Below are positions 25,908-35,344 of a stretch of DNA of 64,000 bases, piece after piece. Source of the DNA: CAYNLK01 sp964398055 (GTDB lineage Bacteria; Chloroflexota; Anaerolineae; 4572-78; J111); assembly GCA_964398055.1 (NCBI GenBank), contig CAYNLK010000006.1, forward strand, positions 62,001 to 126,000, written 5' to 3'. Made by a program: the position numbers and the translations under genes. A model generated the notes under the pieces. It did not search any database. It had not been told where the DNA came from and saw only the letters and a program-made list of their open reading frames with translations. Numbering within the stretch: the stretch's first letter is position 1; each line of letters opens with the position of its first letter.

Positions 25908-26675
25908 TTAACTCGACCAGAACGACAGCGACAGGAAAATGCCTCCAGCTAAAATGATGATGGCCAGAGCCGGCAGCCACCAGCGTTTGAAAAGCGAAAC
26001 CTGATCGATTACCCGGGGTGAAAGCGTATATTCATCAACCAGTTGGTAGCGGGGGGTCAAGCCGTAACCCATAGCCAGACCGGCCAGCAAACCGCCGATG
26101 TGGGCAAAATTGTCGATGCCGGGTACGGTAAAGCCAAACAGTAAATTGATGCCGATGATGAAAAGCGTGTTGAACATCCGCTGGCGGCCAAATTGACCGA
26201 ATGTTTCCCGGTGCAGGGTGAAGTAAGCCAGGTTCATCCCAATCACTCCAAAGATGGCCCCCGAGGCCCCGGCGGAAAATACTTCTGGACCGCGCCAGGC
26301 AAAGCTGGCCAGGCTGCCGTAGAGACCGGCCAAAATGTAGATGGTGATAAAACGATCCGGGCCATACAGCCGCTCCATCTCCAGGCCAAAAATAAAGAGG
26401 GCATAGCTGTTGAAAAACAGGTGCATCAGGCCAATATGTAGAAACATCGAGGTAAACAAACGCCAGGTTTGTCCGGCCAGGATCAGCGGTCCATAATTAG
26501 CCCCAAATCTGATGAGCACCAGGTTATTGGTTGAGCCGCCGACCAGCGTCATCATAATAAAAATAACAATAATTGCGCCGAGCAACACGTAAGTGACAAA
26601 CGGCCTACTTACCGGCAACGGTAGCCGCCGCGGTTGGGGCGAAGGCGGTGGTTCAAATTCTGAATAATTGGTCAT
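25908..26675 (-). CDS. Rhomboid family intramembrane serine protease
   Basis: This 255-residue protein has six to seven membrane helices. The catalytic serine is in GASGAIFG and the catalytic histidine in HIGGLLAG. The first-helix loop carries WRLFTSMFLHIGLMHLFFNS, typical of rhomboids. It cleaves transmembrane segments of membrane proteins. The N-terminal 22 residues are proline-rich and cytoplasmic. The ATG has GAGGTTG upstream. It lies between MEMO1 and gmk and may share a transcript with gmk. Confidence 0.93.
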   Translation of the reverse strand: MTNYSEFEPPPSPQPRRLPLPVSRPFVTYVLLGAIIVIFIMMTLVGGSTNNLVLIRFGANYGPLILAGQTWRLFTSMFLHIGLMHLFFNSYALFIFGLEMERLYGPDRFITIYILAGLYGSLASFAWRGPEVFSAGASGAIFGVIGMNLAYFTLHRETFGQFGRQRMFNTLFIIGINLLFGFTVPGIDNFAHIGGLLAGLAMGYGLTPRYQLVDEYTLSPRVIDQVSLFKRWWLPALAIIILAGGIFLSLSFWSS

Positions 26676-26713
26676 TGTTCAACCTCAAGTCTCAAATTGT
26701 AATTTGTAAATCT

Positions 26714-27337
26714 CTACAAACTAATCTCTCTTTGTTGCACCCGGCACTTTTCAGCGGTGATGATGGCGGCGATTTTATAGCAGGTCTCGTCCAGTTGATT
26801 CTCGGCGTTGATCACCAGGTAGTCAAACCAGCCCAGCTCTTTGAGTTCCTGGCGGGCGGTAGCAATACGCAGCTTGAGTTGGTCTTCCGGCTCGGTTTTG
26901 CGCTCCCGCAGTCGCCGCACCAGGGCCTCTTCAGACTCGGCTGAAAGATAAATCAAAACCGCTGCCGGTACCAATTTACGAATAGTAGCTGCCCCCTGCA
27001 CGTCGATCCGCATAACGACATCCCGGCCGCTGGCCAGGGCCTGCCGCACCTGCTGCTTGGGAATGCCTTTGTAATCGCCGTAGACCACGGCGTACTCCAG
27101 CAGCTCTTCCTGTTCAATCATTTCGGCAAATTCACTTTTGGAGATGAAAAAGTAATCAACCCCGTGGCGTTCGTCGGGCCGTTTGGGTCGGGTGGTGGCC
27201 GTCACCACGAAGTGAAAGGGGTAGCCTAACTCCTGCAGCCGCTTCAGGGCCATATCTTTGCCCACTCCTGAAGGACCGGAAATGACGACCAGCAGCGGCT
27301 TCTCCTGGTGATTGTAGGGGTCAATGCGGTGACTCAA
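26714..27337 (-). CDS. gmk: Guanylate kinase
   Basis: This 207-residue enzyme converts GMP to GDP using ATP. The P-loop reads SGPSGVGKD (residues 20-28), with aspartate where many enzymes have serine or glycine plus threonine. The GMP-binding region TTRPKRPDERHGVDYFF and the lid are intact. The start is TTG at 27337, supported by AAAAGGAG 9 bases upstream. It is an essential nucleotide enzyme, and the thymidylate kinase gene lies less than 1 kb away. Confidence 0.94.
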   Translation of the reverse strand: MSHRIDPYNHQEKPLLVVISGPSGVGKDMALKRLQELGYPFHFVVTATTRPKRPDERHGVDYFFISKSEFAEMIEQEELLEYAVVYGDYKGIPKQQVRQALASGRDVVMRIDVQGAATIRKLVPAAVLIYLSAESEEALVRRLRERKTEPEDQLKLRIATARQELKELGWFDYLVINAENQLDETCYKIAAIITAEKCRVQQREISL

Positions 27338-27359
27338 GTTTTGGCTCCTTTTAAAATAT

Positions 27360-27426
27360 GGAGATTGGGAGACTGGTTAATTGGGAGATTCGATCAATCG
27401 CCTAATCTCCCAATCTCTAATCTCCC
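27360..27426. repeat. Octamer repeats in inverted arrangement
   Basis: Direct octamers such as GGAGATTG, GGAGACTG and GTTAATTG turn at about 27392 into their complements (GATCAATC, GCCTAATC, TCCCAATC), so the tract can fold back on itself. It lies in the divergent space between gmk and fmdB. No coding function is expected. Confidence 0.6.
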
Positions 27427-27535
27427 GCCGTTTTCATCTTTTGGGGTAAATCGTTTGGTTCGTAACAAACCCTATTTCATGATGCCGTCAAATAGGCGAT
27501 GTGGCAATTTTAGGGACGGAACTTGGGCTGACGGG

Positions 27536-27564
27536 TTGATTCCCCAATCTGATCGGGGTATAAT
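27536..27564 (+). promoter_or_regulatory. Sigma-70-type promoter of the FmdB-like gene
   Basis: TTGATT (27536-27541) and TATAAT (27559-27564) are 17 bases apart, and the start codon follows 32 bases later. The spacer begins with CCCC and ends with GGGG in a loose dyad. Confidence 0.7.
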
Positions 27565-27595
27565 ACGGACAACCAGAGCTAACCGGAGCACTGAT

Positions 27596-27991
27596 ATGCC
27601 AATCTACGAATACGGTTGTTATGATTGCCGCAAGCGAGTGAATGTTTTCTTCCGCACCTTTAGCGATGCCGCCACCAAACCGGCTGTTTGTCCACGCTGT
27701 GGGGGAGCAAACCTGAAGCGACTTGTATCCAAAGTAGCTATGGTTCGTTCTGAGGAGAGTCGCCTGGATGATTTGGCCGATCCCAGCAGCCTGGCCGGCC
27801 TCGATGAGAATGATCCCAAGTCCATTGCCCGCTGGATGCGCAAAATGAGCAATGAAATAGGCGAGGATTTGGGGGATGAGTTCAAAGAGGTCGTTGACCG
27901 GTTGGAAGCCGGGGAGGACCCGGAGTCAATTGAGCAATCGATGCCGGAGTTGGCCGGCGGCGGCGAGGCCGATGACTGGTTGGGCGATTAA
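27596..27991 (+). CDS. FmdB-type zinc ribbon protein
   Basis: This 131-residue protein begins MPIYEYGCYDC, the hallmark of the FmdB/CxxC_CxxC regulatory family, with C8, C11, C32 and C35 forming a zinc ribbon. The rest is acidic and helical. Its role is unclear; some relatives are named as putative regulators. The start at 27596 is fixed by the family N-terminus and by CCGGAG 8 bases upstream; the longer open frame to 27308 is not used. The stop overlaps the convergent tmk stop by 4 bases (TTAA). Confidence 0.88.
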   Translation: MPIYEYGCYDCRKRVNVFFRTFSDAATKPAVCPRCGGANLKRLVSKVAMVRSEESRLDDLADPSSLAGLDENDPKSIARWMRKMSNEIGEDLGDEFKEVVDRLEAGEDPESIEQSMPELAGGGEADDWLGD

Positions 27992-28647
27992 CTCAATAAT
28001 TCGCCAGAGCTAATCCCGGCCAGCACCTCATTCAAACGCCGGCAGATCAGGCGATGGGTCGCCTCGACTGAACCGGCGGCATCGACTACCAGCCAGCGCT
28101 CCGGCTCCAGCCGGGCCATCTCCAAATACCCGGCCCTGACCCGGTGGTGAAATTCCAACTGCAGCCGGTCCATTCGATTCCATTCCCCCTGGCCGCTAGT
28201 GTTGGCTTGCGCTTTGCGCCGCAGCCCCTCTTCTACCGCCAAATCCAGGTAGATGGTCAAATCCGGCCTTAAATTCTGCGTGGCAAAGCGGGTTATCAGC
28301 CGGAGCGTTTCAAAATCAAGCTGGCGGCCGTAGCCCTGGTAAGCATAGGTGCTGTCGGCATAGCGGTCGCACAACACCATCTCCCCCTGGGCCAGGCGGG
28401 GTAAAATCACCTCTTCCACCAACTGGGCCCGGCTGGCCGAATAGAGCAAGATTTCGGCCCGGGCGGTCATAGCCGTATTTTCAACGTCGTGCAGAATCTG
28501 CCGAATCTGGTCGCCGATCGCGGTGCCGCCCGGCTCGCGGGTACAATACACCCGGTAGCCTTGCTGCTCCAGATAGCCGGCGACCAGTCCGATTTGGGTG
28601 CTCTTGCCCGACCCGTCTGGCCCCTCAAAGGTGATGAAAAAAGCCAC
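27988..28647 (-). CDS. tmk: Thymidylate kinase
   Basis: This 219-residue enzyme phosphorylates dTMP to dTDP. The P-loop EGPDGSGKST lies at residues 8-17, CTREPGGT follows, and the DRYADSTYAYQGYGR segment carries the family signature. The start is GTG at 28647, overlapping the TAG of the upstream ATPase gene by one base, so it is translated together with that gene. Length and motifs are normal. Confidence 0.95.
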   Translation of the reverse strand: MAFFITFEGPDGSGKSTQIGLVAGYLEQQGYRVYCTREPGGTAIGDQIRQILHDVENTAMTARAEILLYSASRAQLVEEVILPRLAQGEMVLCDRYADSTYAYQGYGRQLDFETLRLITRFATQNLRPDLTIYLDLAVEEGLRRKAQANTSGQGEWNRMDRLQLEFHHRVRAGYLEMARLEPERWLVVDAAGSVEATHRLICRRLNEVLAGISSGELLS

Positions 28648-30290
28648 TACTGGTCGCTCCTGCTCGATCCACCGCGGTAAATACGCACCCGCCGGTTTGG
28701 TTCACGACCCAGGCTGTGAGACAGCAGATTGGCCTGCCGGACCAGCTGGTGCTGTTCCCGTCGAATACTGGCTTTTTGCGGCGACAACTCCACGTTTCTG
28801 GCCCCGGATAGCACTTTTTGGATAGCGTCCTGGGTTTCGCGCATGGCGATGGAGACCGGGTCAACATCTTGCGAGCCTAACGAAAAAATGTCGGCCAAAC
28901 ATGCCTCCATTTGAATGACGGTATTAGAGCGCAGGATATAGACCGGCTTACCCAATCGCTCGGCCAGGGTGATCGGTTGAGGATGTTTGCGATAGTAACT
29001 CTTGAGCGTCATCAACACATCCGCATCCTCGATATCATCTACCAGGGTGATGGGCAGTCGCAATGTTCTGGCTGCTTGCCGCAAGCGATTCTGGCCGATC
29101 CCGTAGGGAAAGATTTTGATGGGCTGCAGGTGAGCCCGGCTACTTTGCAACTCCAGCGGCTCACCGCTGGCGGCCCTGCGCCCGCGAAAGTCGCCATAAT
29201 CGCCGTTTCTCAGCCGGGGCGAAATAGCTTGTGCCTCGGCTGCCGGAACAGGCGCCTGTTCGATTTTGATCTCACCGGCTTCATCGCGATAGCGAATCTC
29301 AGGCGCCAGGGGCTTCTGCCGTAGCAGCATATCGACCGCCCGGGCCACGTCGTGGTGGACGGCAAAGGTCTGCCGGTCCTGAATCTCTACCAGCACATCA
29401 AACGTTGGCGGGGCGCGGCGCTCCAGCACCGTTTTTTGGGTGCCCCGGCGGCGAGCTTCTTCGTCCGACAGGGTGACGCTGTCGATGCCGCCGACCAGGT
29501 CGGCCAAAGTGGGGTTGATCAACAGGTTTTCCAGGGTATTGCCGTGGGCCGTGCCAACCAACTGCACGCCCCGTTCGGCAATCGTCCGGGCGGCCTCGGC
29601 TTCCAGTTGGCGGCCAATCTCGTCGATGATGATGACCTCCGGCATATGGTTTTCCACCGCCTCGATCATCACCTCGTGCTGCAAACTGGGGCGAGCCACC
29701 TGCATGCGCCTGGCCCGGCCAATAGCCGGGTGGGGAATGTCGCCATCGCCGGCGATTTCATTGGAGGTATCGACAATCACCACCCGTTTCTTTTCGGCCA
29801 GCACCCGGGCGGCCTCGCGCAAAAGGGTGGTTTTGCCCACGCCCGGCCGGCCCAGCAGGAGCAAACTCTGGCCGGATTCCAGAATATCCTGCACAATGTC
29901 AACCGTCCCAAAGACGGCCCGGCCAACCCGGCAGGTCAAGCCGATGACTTTGCCCAGCCGGTTGCGAATGCCGGAAATCCGGTGCAGGGTGCGCTCAATG
30001 CCGGCCCGGTTGTCGCCCATAAAATCCCCAATCCGATCCGTCACGTAATTCAACTCAGCCTGGCTGACTTCGGTGTCGCTCAGGATCATTTCGCGGTCGG
30101 TAAAGCGGGCTTCCGGCAGCCGGCCCAAATCCATAATAATTTCGATCAGTTTTTCACCCTCGTTGACGGCTTCCAGCCTCTTTTTGATGTGCGGCGGCAG
30201 GACATTCAACAGGGCCTCGAGGTCATCGGTAATTTTTATTTGGGTTGATCTGGCAGGGATCTCAATTTTCTCGTTTGTCACTTTTGTCAT
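28647..30290 (-). CDS. Ycf45/SpoIIIAA-like AAA ATPase with R3H domain
   Basis: This 547-residue protein has an AAA-type ATPase core similar to chloroplast Ycf45 and to SpoIIIAA. The core has Walker A GRPGVGKTTLL, VIVDTSNEIAGDG, Walker B VIIIDEIGRQLEAEA and a TAHGNTLENL segment. A C-terminal R3H-type nucleic-acid-binding end (LSHSLGREPNRRVRIYRG) follows. Such proteins are common in cyanobacteria and Chloroflexota, but their job is not well known. It overlaps the acetyltransferase upstream (ATGA) and tmk downstream, so all three form an operon. Confidence 0.88.
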   Translation of the reverse strand: MTKVTNEKIEIPARSTQIKITDDLEALLNVLPPHIKKRLEAVNEGEKLIEIIMDLGRLPEARFTDREMILSDTEVSQAELNYVTDRIGDFMGDNRAGIERTLHRISGIRNRLGKVIGLTCRVGRAVFGTVDIVQDILESGQSLLLLGRPGVGKTTLLREAARVLAEKKRVVIVDTSNEIAGDGDIPHPAIGRARRMQVARPSLQHEVMIEAVENHMPEVIIIDEIGRQLEAEAARTIAERGVQLVGTAHGNTLENLLINPTLADLVGGIDSVTLSDEEARRRGTQKTVLERRAPPTFDVLVEIQDRQTFAVHHDVARAVDMLLRQKPLAPEIRYRDEAGEIKIEQAPVPAAEAQAISPRLRNGDYGDFRGRRAASGEPLELQSSRAHLQPIKIFPYGIGQNRLRQAARTLRLPITLVDDIEDADVLMTLKSYYRKHPQPITLAERLGKPVYILRSNTVIQMEACLADIFSLGSQDVDPVSIAMRETQDAIQKVLSGARNVELSPQKASIRREQHQLVRQANLLSHSLGREPNRRVRIYRGGSSRSDQ

Positions 30291-31357
30291 AGCAAGATAT
30301 AAGTTTTATGGCGATAATGTTGCGCCTGATTATGATGATGGGCGCCTTCTACCGGCGCCGTATTTGCCTGCGACATTACGCTTGTGGCAGCTCCTTCCGG
30401 CGGACTCTTTTCCAGGGCAGGCATCAGCACAGGTGATTTCTGGCGAACCCGCACGGCCATATGCTTAACCACCAACGCCTGGCTGGTGAGTGGAGCAAAG
30501 CCCAGCCCCGGCAGCACATTCTGCCAGCCGGCTTCGTACTGCCGGAAGGCAAAGAAAACCGGCAGATTGGGTTTCACACCGGTCAAACTCAGAGCTGCCT
30601 TGGCCAGCTCTTCGGCCTGTTCCAGGGCCTCTGGATGGAGCAGGGTGCGGATGAGATAGCCGCATTTGCCGGTCCGAATGTGCAGGGCCGCCAATATTTC
30701 TCCGTTGGCCTCCCACACGTAGCCGATCCGGCGACCCTGCTCGCCCCAACGCCAGGGAGTCAGGTCCCATTGGGCCTGGGCCAATCCTTCGGCATTCTGC
30801 ACAGCTCGCGGGGCCAGGGTGGCGTACAATTTTTGCAGCCCCCAGCCATCGCTGGGCTGCTGCGGTCGAAGCTCTAGAGCCGATTGCCGCGCCTCGGGGT
30901 TGACTGGTTGGCCCAGTTGGTAAATTTCCTCCTGGCCATACTCAAGAAAGCCAACGGCTTTGAAAAGCTGCAATTCGTCGCTCTGTAGCGGCAGCCGGGC
31001 ATAAATGCGCAGACTGCCTCGCTCCGCTGTTTGAACGCACAGGTGTGCCAGGAGTCGCTGCCAGGTGGCGTGGCTGCCGTTCCCGGCGTCCAAAGTTGGC
31101 GACATAAAAACCACATCCTGTTCCGGGCGACCGGGCCGGTTGCGCATTTGGGCTAAACCCAGTTGCCGGCCATTTTCATCCTGCTGATCAAGAATAAAGG
31201 TGGATGGCCCGGTGCGTGGCTTGAGCATCGTGTTTATGAGCACCGAACGCAACGGAGAGCGCGGGTGAGTCAATTGCTCTTCAATGTCCAGAGGAGTTCC
31301 CCCCCGCTGGAGGCGCGCTACCAGAAGCGAGTCGCGCAATCGGAAGGATCTGATCAA
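30287..31357 (-). CDS. GNAT-like acetyltransferase
   Basis: This 356-residue protein has a weak GNAT pattern. Strands and a cofactor-loop-like segment around residues 80-140 (LLAHLCVQTAERGSLRIYAR, AVGFLEYGQEEIYQL) suggest one acetyltransferase domain. The second half may hold a diverged second copy. The substrate is unknown. The start is TTG at 31357 with a poor ribosome site; no better start was found. It is the first gene of the operon with the Ycf45-like ATPase and tmk. Confidence 0.65.
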   Translation of the reverse strand: MIRSFRLRDSLLVARLQRGGTPLDIEEQLTHPRSPLRSVLINTMLKPRTGPSTFILDQQDENGRQLGLAQMRNRPGRPEQDVVFMSPTLDAGNGSHATWQRLLAHLCVQTAERGSLRIYARLPLQSDELQLFKAVGFLEYGQEEIYQLGQPVNPEARQSALELRPQQPSDGWGLQKLYATLAPRAVQNAEGLAQAQWDLTPWRWGEQGRRIGYVWEANGEILAALHIRTGKCGYLIRTLLHPEALEQAEELAKAALSLTGVKPNLPVFFAFRQYEAGWQNVLPGLGFAPLTSQALVVKHMAVRVRQKSPVLMPALEKSPPEGAATSVMSQANTAPVEGAHHHNQAQHYRHKTYILL

Positions 31358-31631
31358 GCTTGACTTCTCTTAAGGTTTTGACTAATAATTGACGGTTAGG
31401 ACTGGCGGCTAAATCTACAATATTATGTCTTGCTGGTCATAAATAGCCGACTATGATATAATTGTACTCTGGATAGAATGGCTTGGCAAGTAAAAAATCT
31501 TTGCATTTTGCCTACATTTGTTAATAAACCTTAACGTTGTTCCTAAAAATTTATTAGTTATGGTATACTTGACATATCAATCCCGGTAACTCCATGCGGG
31601 TGATGTATTAAATTTTGAGGGAGGCGCAGTT

Positions 31632-33806
31632 ATGGCTCTGGTCAAGATTGCAGCAGATAAACGCCATTTGGTAAATCGAGATGGTCAGCCATTTTTCGCC
31701 TTGGGGGTCAATTATGCCGGCTATTTTGACCGGGCCTGGCAAATGTGGGAACCAACCCTATATGACCCCAATTTGATTGGCCGCGATTTCCAGAAAGCCA
31801 AAAATAGCGGCTTCAATACCATTCGGCTATTCGTTCATGCGGCCTTGATGGACCAGATTCGCCGGAACGATTTTGCCCGGCTCGATCAAACCCTTTCCCT
31901 GGCTCAGGATCATCACCTGTTGGTTTTGCTGACCCTCAACGATGCTCACTACCTCGATTTGCAGCGAGCCAGCGAAATCGACGCCAAAATTGCCGGGCGC
32001 TTCAAAGATGTCTCCACGGTTTTTGCCTACGATCTGGAAAATGAGCCGGTCTTTTATAATCTGGCTGCCGCCATTTACCCGCCGGGCTACCCGGCCCCGA
32101 TCCAAACCAGCCAGCTCGTCGACCAGTATGGGGTGCGGGTCAGCCGCCAGGAAGCGGCCGACCTGCAAAGTCAACGCCGTATCCCGGCTCACCTGGATGC
32201 CGATAAGGCGTTTTATTACATCAATGCTTTGCGCCTCTTTTTGGAATATGACGCCGCGGTCAACAACTTCACCAAGCAAGGTAAAGGCACGCTGATTGAT
32301 TTTATGCTCTCCGGTGAGGCCAAACCCTGGTATCCCCTCATTACGGTTTTGGATGGCACGGTGGAAGCCTGGCTGCGCGCCCGCATCGACCCAATCCGGG
32401 CCAGCGGCTGTCGCCAGTTGTTAACCGTCGGTTGGAACTGGCTGCATTTTGCCGGTCTGCCGGCCAATCGACGGCTCGATTTTCAAGAATATCATAACTA
32501 CGCCAGCCTGACCTATCAGGGTTTTAATACCAATCTGGCTCATCTGGAAAGCCTGCGCCGGGCCTTCCCTGGCCACCCAATAATTTTCGGCGAGTTCGGC
32601 TGGAGCAACCAAACCAGCTCCAACCCGGCCAATAGTAGCCCCGTCCAGCCGGCCCTGACCGCTCTCTATGAAGCCGCCACCTATGCTTACCTGCGGGCCA
32701 ATGATTTTGCCGGCGGCTTCAAATGGGTGCTGAACGATGTGCAAATCACCCACAATCCCTACGAGGCCAGTTTTGGTGTTTTTAGCCTGGGGGACCAGCC
32801 CAAACCGATCCGCGATTTGATCCTGCGCTTTAGCCAGGATTGGCCCGCGGCCGACCAAGCGGGGAACTACGTTAGCTTGCGGGACATTGAAAGTGGTCTG
32901 GCTTACCGGCTCAACCTGCCCGGCCAGACGGCCATCGGCGGTCACATCTATCAAGACGAGGCGGTTAGCTGGCAGGCCAACGGTGTTGGCCATTGTTTCA
33001 TCAAAATCGGCAACCAGGAATTGGTTGTCGACGCCCAGGGGAGCGGCCGGCTTTCGGTTGATCCCTGGGATTTATTACCCGGCTGGCATCGCGGCCGCGA
33101 AACCAATCTGTACCGAGTTTACAGCGAACAGCAGCGCACCCGGCAGCACACCTTTGGGGTGGGGCAAACGGTTGAGTTCGAGGTGTTGCCCGGCGCCCAA
33201 TACGTGATTGCGATGGGCGCCGAAATACCCCACTATCCGCCCCCTGACGGCGCCCCCCAGGTGGAACCAAAACCAGGCGAGCACGTTCTGCTCCTGGCCG
33301 ACTCGGACCATTATTTACCGGCGGCGCTCAAATATATCCGCCGCTTTGGCCCTGACTTCACCTTTGCCGCCGGGGAAGTGGCCGGGCGGTGGGCTTTTGT
33401 CAGCGTCATCGCCCCACCTGAGCAGGTTTCGGAAACGTTGCTGGATACCATCCGTGGCTCAGGCGCGCAACTGGTGGAACGGGTGGTAGGCAATACCCTG
33501 GCGGAAACCCAAAAAATATTGGACGATATGGCCCAGCGCGGGCAGCGCTTCTTGACCGTAGTCGCCCCGGCCCCGCCCCAGGAGGAGCCGTCTCCGGCGC
33601 CCGGTGAAGATGAGCCTCTGCCCCCGTCCGATGGCGTCGAACAAACTTATGTCGTCCAACCCGGCGATACGTTGAGTAAAATCGCCAAACAAATCTATGG
33701 CGACTTCCGCCTGTGGACTTTGATCTATGAAGCCAACCAGGATAAAATTTCTAACCCCAGCGTTATCCGGGTGGGGCTGGAGTTGATTATCCCAAAACGA
33801 CCTTGA
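31632..33806 (+). CDS. GH5-like cellulase-fold protein with C-terminal LysM
   Basis: This 724-residue protein has an (alpha/beta)8 glycoside-hydrolase domain of the GH5 type in its first 400 residues. N137-E138 in DLENEP would be the acid/base and E321 in FGEFGWSN the nucleophile. The middle has a beta domain (about 400-535) and a second alpha/beta stretch. A P/E-rich linker leads to one LysM domain (YVVQPGDTLSKIA, about 672-716). LysM binds peptidoglycan or chitin-like sugars, yet no signal peptide is visible at the N-terminus. GGGAGG before the ATG supports the start. The protein may leave the cell by an unknown route. Confidence 0.8.
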   Translation: MALVKIAADKRHLVNRDGQPFFALGVNYAGYFDRAWQMWEPTLYDPNLIGRDFQKAKNSGFNTIRLFVHAALMDQIRRNDFARLDQTLSLAQDHHLLVLLTLNDAHYLDLQRASEIDAKIAGRFKDVSTVFAYDLENEPVFYNLAAAIYPPGYPAPIQTSQLVDQYGVRVSRQEAADLQSQRRIPAHLDADKAFYYINALRLFLEYDAAVNNFTKQGKGTLIDFMLSGEAKPWYPLITVLDGTVEAWLRARIDPIRASGCRQLLTVGWNWLHFAGLPANRRLDFQEYHNYASLTYQGFNTNLAHLESLRRAFPGHPIIFGEFGWSNQTSSNPANSSPVQPALTALYEAATYAYLRANDFAGGFKWVLNDVQITHNPYEASFGVFSLGDQPKPIRDLILRFSQDWPAADQAGNYVSLRDIESGLAYRLNLPGQTAIGGHIYQDEAVSWQANGVGHCFIKIGNQELVVDAQGSGRLSVDPWDLLPGWHRGRETNLYRVYSEQQRTRQHTFGVGQTVEFEVLPGAQYVIAMGAEIPHYPPPDGAPQVEPKPGEHVLLLADSDHYLPAALKYIRRFGPDFTFAAGEVAGRWAFVSVIAPPEQVSETLLDTIRGSGAQLVERVVGNTLAETQKILDDMAQRGQRFLTVVAPAPPQEEPSPAPGEDEPLPPSDGVEQTYVVQPGDTLSKIAKQIYGDFRLWTLIYEANQDKISNPSVIRVGLELIIPKRP

Positions 33807-33824
33807 TCGAGGTGGATTTAGTTT

Positions 33825-35054
33825 ATGGCCGGCAACGTCTTTGATACCTTACAAGAACGCGGCTTCATTGCCCAGGCCACCGACGAAGCGGCCCTACGCC
33901 AGAAATTGGCTGAGGAGCAGGTCACTTTTTACATTGGCTTTGACGGCACCGCCGACAGCTTTCACGCCGGTAACCTGGTCACCATTATGGCTATGATGCA
34001 CCTGCAACGGGCTGGTCACCGTCCCATCGGTCTCATCGGCGGCGGCACCACCATGATTGGCGACCCCAGCGGTAAAACCGAGATGCGCCAACTGCTCTCG
34101 CTTGAAACCATCCAGGCCAACGCTCAAAAACTGCATGCTCAGCTCAACCACTACCTCCATTTTGACCAGGGTCAGGCCATCGCCGAGAACAACGCCAACT
34201 GGCTGCTCGAGCTCAATTACATCCAGTTCCTGCGGCAGATTGGCCGCCACTTTAGCGTCAACCGCATGCTGGCCGCCGAGGCCTACAAGCAGCGTCTCGA
34301 AAAAGGCTTGAGTTTCATTGAATTCAACTATCAGGTGCTGCAAGCCTACGACTACCTGGAACTGTACCGCCGCTATGGCTGCACCCTGCAAATGGGCGGC
34401 GACGACCAGTGGGGCAACATCCTGGCTGGGGTCGATCTGGTCCGCCGGGTTGAGGGGGTCACCGTTCACGCCATCACCTACCCCTTGTTGACCACCGCCA
34501 GTGGGGTCAAAATGGGCAAAACTGCTGCCGGCGCGGTCTGGCTCGATCCGGCCAAAGTCAGCCCGTACGACTATTATCAATACTGGATCAACTGTGATGA
34601 TCGCGACGTGGCCAAATTGCTGAAGATCTTTACTTTTTTGCCCCTGGCTGAGATCGAGCGTCTGACCACGGTCGAGGGGGCCGAATTGCGGGAGGCCAAG
34701 CGGGTGCTGGCTTACGAAGCCACGGTCATTACTCATGGTGAAGCCGAGGCCCAGGCCGCCGCAGAAGCAGCCAGAGCCGTCTTCGCTACCGGCGGCGACC
34801 TCGACGCCATGCCGACTACCGTCCTCCCCTACGCCCGGCTGGAGGCCGGCCTGGGGGTGCTGGAAATCTTTGCCGAAGTTGGCCTCACTCAATCCCGCGG
34901 CGAAGCCCGGCGCATGGTCCAGCAGGGCGGTCTCTACGTCAACGATGATCGCATTGATGAGGCGGAAGCCGTTGTGACCCCCGCGCACCTCACCCCTAAC
35001 GGTATTTTGTTACGCGCTGGTAAGAAACGGTATCACCGCTTGATGATTGAGTAG
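33825..35054 (+). CDS. tyrS: Tyrosyl-tRNA synthetase
   Basis: This 409-residue class I synthetase charges tRNA-Tyr. The HIGH-like motif is HAGN near residue 46, and the KMSKS-like motif is KMGKT (229-233). The tyrosine-binding region GGDDQWGN is intact. An S4 RNA-binding domain forms the C-terminus (SRGEARRMVQQGGLYVNDD). It follows the GH5-like gene by 18 bases and ends at its own terminator. No T-box leader was recognised. Confidence 0.97.
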   Translation: MAGNVFDTLQERGFIAQATDEAALRQKLAEEQVTFYIGFDGTADSFHAGNLVTIMAMMHLQRAGHRPIGLIGGGTTMIGDPSGKTEMRQLLSLETIQANAQKLHAQLNHYLHFDQGQAIAENNANWLLELNYIQFLRQIGRHFSVNRMLAAEAYKQRLEKGLSFIEFNYQVLQAYDYLELYRRYGCTLQMGGDDQWGNILAGVDLVRRVEGVTVHAITYPLLTTASGVKMGKTAAGAVWLDPAKVSPYDYYQYWINCDDRDVAKLLKIFTFLPLAEIERLTTVEGAELREAKRVLAYEATVITHGEAEAQAAAEAARAVFATGGDLDAMPTTVLPYARLEAGLGVLEIFAEVGLTQSRGEARRMVQQGGLYVNDDRIDEAEAVVTPAHLTPNGILLRAGKKRYHRLMIE

Positions 35055-35096
35055 TAGCCTCCCTGCCTCCCCCAGAGCCTGCTGGAAACAAAAATT

Positions 35097-35134
35097 GACC
35101 GCGGTCGGCTGTCAGCCGTCGGCGGTCTTTTTTT
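35097..35134 (+). terminator. Intrinsic terminator after tyrS
   Basis: GACCGC (35097-35102) pairs with GCGGTC (35122-35127) and an inner CGGCT/AGCCG stem extends it. Seven T residues follow. Confidence 0.85.
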
Positions 35135-35162
35135 ACAACACGTTTGATTTGGCGTTTAAAAA

Positions 35163-35196
35163 GATTACCCCGGCCAGGGACAGGGCCGGGGTAATC
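35163..35196. other. Perfect 13-bp hairpin of unknown role
   Basis: GATTACCCCGGCC (35163-35175) pairs fully with 35184-35196 around an 8-base loop. On the minus strand five T residues follow, so it could end a leftward transcript. On the plus strand it would sit in the leader of the helicase-like gene, ahead of two AAGGAG-like sites. No gene on the minus strand nearby explains it. Confidence 0.55.
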
Positions 35197-35344
35197 GTAA
35201 AGGAAAGGAGGCAACCAACAAGAAAGGAGAGAAACACCTTGTGAATTATCGTACAATAATTTCGGGCGTTTGTCAAGCCCAATTTAGCCAAAATTCCACG
35301 GTCTGACCAACCCCTTCCCAACCCGGCTATTGTGTGTTAAAATC

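Noticed and set aside
27308..27595. N-terminal extension of the FmdB-like protein
   Set aside because: It would cross the octamer repeat and the promoter, and the family N-terminus MPIYEY starts at 27596.
33894..34988. Long minus-strand open frame of 364 codons
   Set aside because: It is fully antisense to tyrS, has no recognisable domain, and its composition is that of a mirrored coding sequence.
35133..35321. Minus-strand ORF of 62 codons with a hydrophobic stretch
   Set aside because: It runs through the perfect hairpin at 35163-35196, which better explains the sequence. There is no ribosome site.
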